In this document: positions 63,129-64,000 of the stretch, one piece after another | Layout of the letters: every line of letters begins with the position of its first letter | How positions within the stretch are numbered: the stretch's first letter is position 1 | NCBI GenBank assembly: GCA_016219965.1 | Contig: JACRJM010000007.1 | Coordinates: 124,001 to 188,000, forward strand | Source: Candidatus Schekmanbacteria bacterium | GTDB taxonomy: Bacteria > Schekmanbacteria > GWA2-38-11 > J061 | Length of the DNA: 64,000 bases | Reading direction: 5' to 3' | Translations under genes and position numbers: made by a program | Notes under the pieces: model-generated | What the model saw: only the letters and a program-made list of their open reading frames with translations | Told to the model about the DNA's origin: nothing | Database searches by the model: none

Positions 63129-64000
63129 TTATTTCTCCCTTCCCTTGCGGAAAGCTCTTACTATATTTGCCCATAAGCCTTTTTTCCCGGAAGGGGCCTC
63201 TGTCTGCTCTTCCTGAATCCTTGTAATCTCGTCAACAAGCAGCTTATTGAAGTTTTTTGAGGAAAAATCATTTGCTGCGCGAATCGCATTCTTTATAGCT
63301 GTTGCAGAAGACCTTCCGTGACAGACAACGCAGATCCCATTGAGTCCGAGAAGTGGGGAGCCGCCATAGTTGGCAAAATCCAGCCTGTCTACTGTATTCC
63401 CGACAGCAGACTTTACAAAGTAAGAACCTATTTTATTTAAAACCCCGTGAGAAGACTCATTCCTGAACATGTTTATGCAGGTGTTCCCAAAGCCTTCCAA
63501 TGATTTTAAAAAAATATTTCCCACAAATCCGTCGGCAACAACGATATCAGCTTTGCCGGCAAAAACATCAGAAGGTTCGATATTCCCGATAAAGTTTAAA
63601 CTCGTCCCTGCAATAAGCTCATACGTTTCCTGCACAAGCCTGTTCCCCTTGGTTTTCTCGGTGCCGTTGCTTAAAAGTCCTATGGACGGGTTTCCCTTGC
63701 CGAGAATCTGCGCAGAGTAGATATGTCCCATAATGGCAAACTGCAAAAGCCACTGCGGTTTGCAGTCCACATTGGCTCCGCTGTCTAAAAGCAGGCAGTA
63801 ACCTTTTGAGGTCGGAATGCGTGTTGTTATGGAAGGTCTTATTATCCCCGGGATGAGCTTTATTGTGTTTATTGCTGAATACATAAGCGCACCGGTGTTG
63901 CCTGCGCTCACAAAGGCATCGGCTTTGTTGTCGCGCACCATTGATAAACCGACGCTAAGCGAAGAATCCGGTTTTTTGTAATAAGACTCGGATGGGATAT
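63129..64000 (-). CDS. plsX: Phosphate acyltransferase PlsX, 5' end outside the window
   Basis: The frame remains open to the right edge, so the N-terminus is missing; about 290 codons are present. 'KADAFVSAGNTGALMYSA' is the PlsX signature, and 'LDSGANVDCKP', 'GLLSNGTEKTKGN', 'GFVGNIFLKSLEG' and 'GGSPLLGLNGICVVCHGRSS' (seen as GGSPLLGLNG and VVCHGRSS) follow in order. PlsX makes acyl-phosphate from acyl-ACP for phospholipid synthesis. An ATG at 63941 is internal, not the start. Confidence 0.95.
   Translation of the reverse strand, partial: IPSESYYKKPDSSLSVGLSMVRDNKADAFVSAGNTGALMYSAINTIKLIPGIIRPSITTRIPTSKGYCLLLDSGANVDCKPQWLLQFAIMGHIYSAQILGKGNPSIGLLSNGTEKTKGNRLVQETYELIAGTSLNFIGNIEPSDVFAGKADIVVADGFVGNIFLKSLEGFGNTCINMFRNESSHGVLNKIGSYFVKSAVGNTVDRLDFANYGGSPLLGLNGICVVCHGRSSATAIKNAIRAANDFSSKNFNKLLVDEITRIQEEQTEAPSGKKGLWANIVRAFRKGREK

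Overview
The window is AT-rich bacterial chromosome from a Gram-negative (diderm) organism. Pointers to this are a LolB-like outer-membrane lipoprotein, a PEP-CTERM protein, PilM/N/O-type proteins, MreBCD, an Wzm/Wzt-type exporter and a probable sigma-54 promoter. No rRNA or other decisive marker is present. Gene order mixes a proteobacterial arrangement (lolB-ispE-tRNA-Gln-prs-rplY-pth) with spoVG, which usually sits beside prs in Firmicutes. A deep-branching or candidate phylum is therefore likelier than a well-studied proteobacterium. No CRISPR array, prophage or intact insertion sequence was seen.

Region 1 (1-26.2 kb) is a surface-polysaccharide or glycoconjugate locus. After a methyltransferase fragment come SPASM-type radical SAM proteins, a flippase and large GT-C-type membrane glycosyltransferases. 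A long minus-strand gene series then runs from 26211 down to 9701: an ABC exporter (permease plus ATPase with an unusual C-terminal domain), four GT4 glycosyltransferases in two tandem pairs, three B12-binding-type radical SAM enzymes, two GT-C membrane proteins and an FAD oxidoreductase. Genes overlap or abut, so it is probably one operon.

Region 2 (26.3-33.5 kb) holds a DUF4124 protein, an orphan DppB/DppC permease pair with nagZ, a GT87-like membrane protein fused to TPRs, and a PEP-CTERM protein preceded by a sigma-54-like promoter. Region 3 (33.4-42.8 kb) is housekeeping: mreD-mreC-mreB and a PilM-PilN fusion with PilO on the minus strand, then Rrf2 regulator, cysteine desulfurase, PBP1A and thiamine pyrophosphokinase on the plus strand.

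Region 4 (42.8-54.5 kb) is an accessory island, all on the minus strand: an RHH/PIN toxin-antitoxin pair, a DUF1566 surface protein, a SLOG-fold protein, a zinc-ribbon TPR protein, an RNase J-like metallo-hydrolase, a PD-(D/E)XK nuclease, a truncated DnaE, a WYL-domain regulator and a membrane J-protein. Its main result is a family of five nearly identical promoters. Each has an imperfect palindrome (ACTGACA-N6-TGGCAGT or close, plus strand) placed exactly 8 nt from a TANNNT -10 box. Read in the transcription direction this is the architecture of the mycobacterial RecA-NDp promoters activated by the WYL proteins PafB/PafC (TTGTCRGTG-N8-TANNNT). One of the five drives the operon that encodes the local WYL protein. 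I infer a WYL-controlled, possibly DNA-damage-responsive regulon. The DnaE in that operon keeps its catalytic residues but stops after 793 codons at a single-base frameshift; the continuation is readable for about 35 codons before the nuclease gene replaces the rest. A 147-bp copy of the J-protein promoter and first codons lies 0.6 kb upstream.

Region 5 (54.6-64 kb) is a conserved core operon series: lolB-like, ispE, spoVG, tRNA-Gln(UUG), prs, rplY/ctc, pth, rpsF, ssb, rpsR, rplI, dnaB and alr, followed by a convergent partial plsX running off the right edge.
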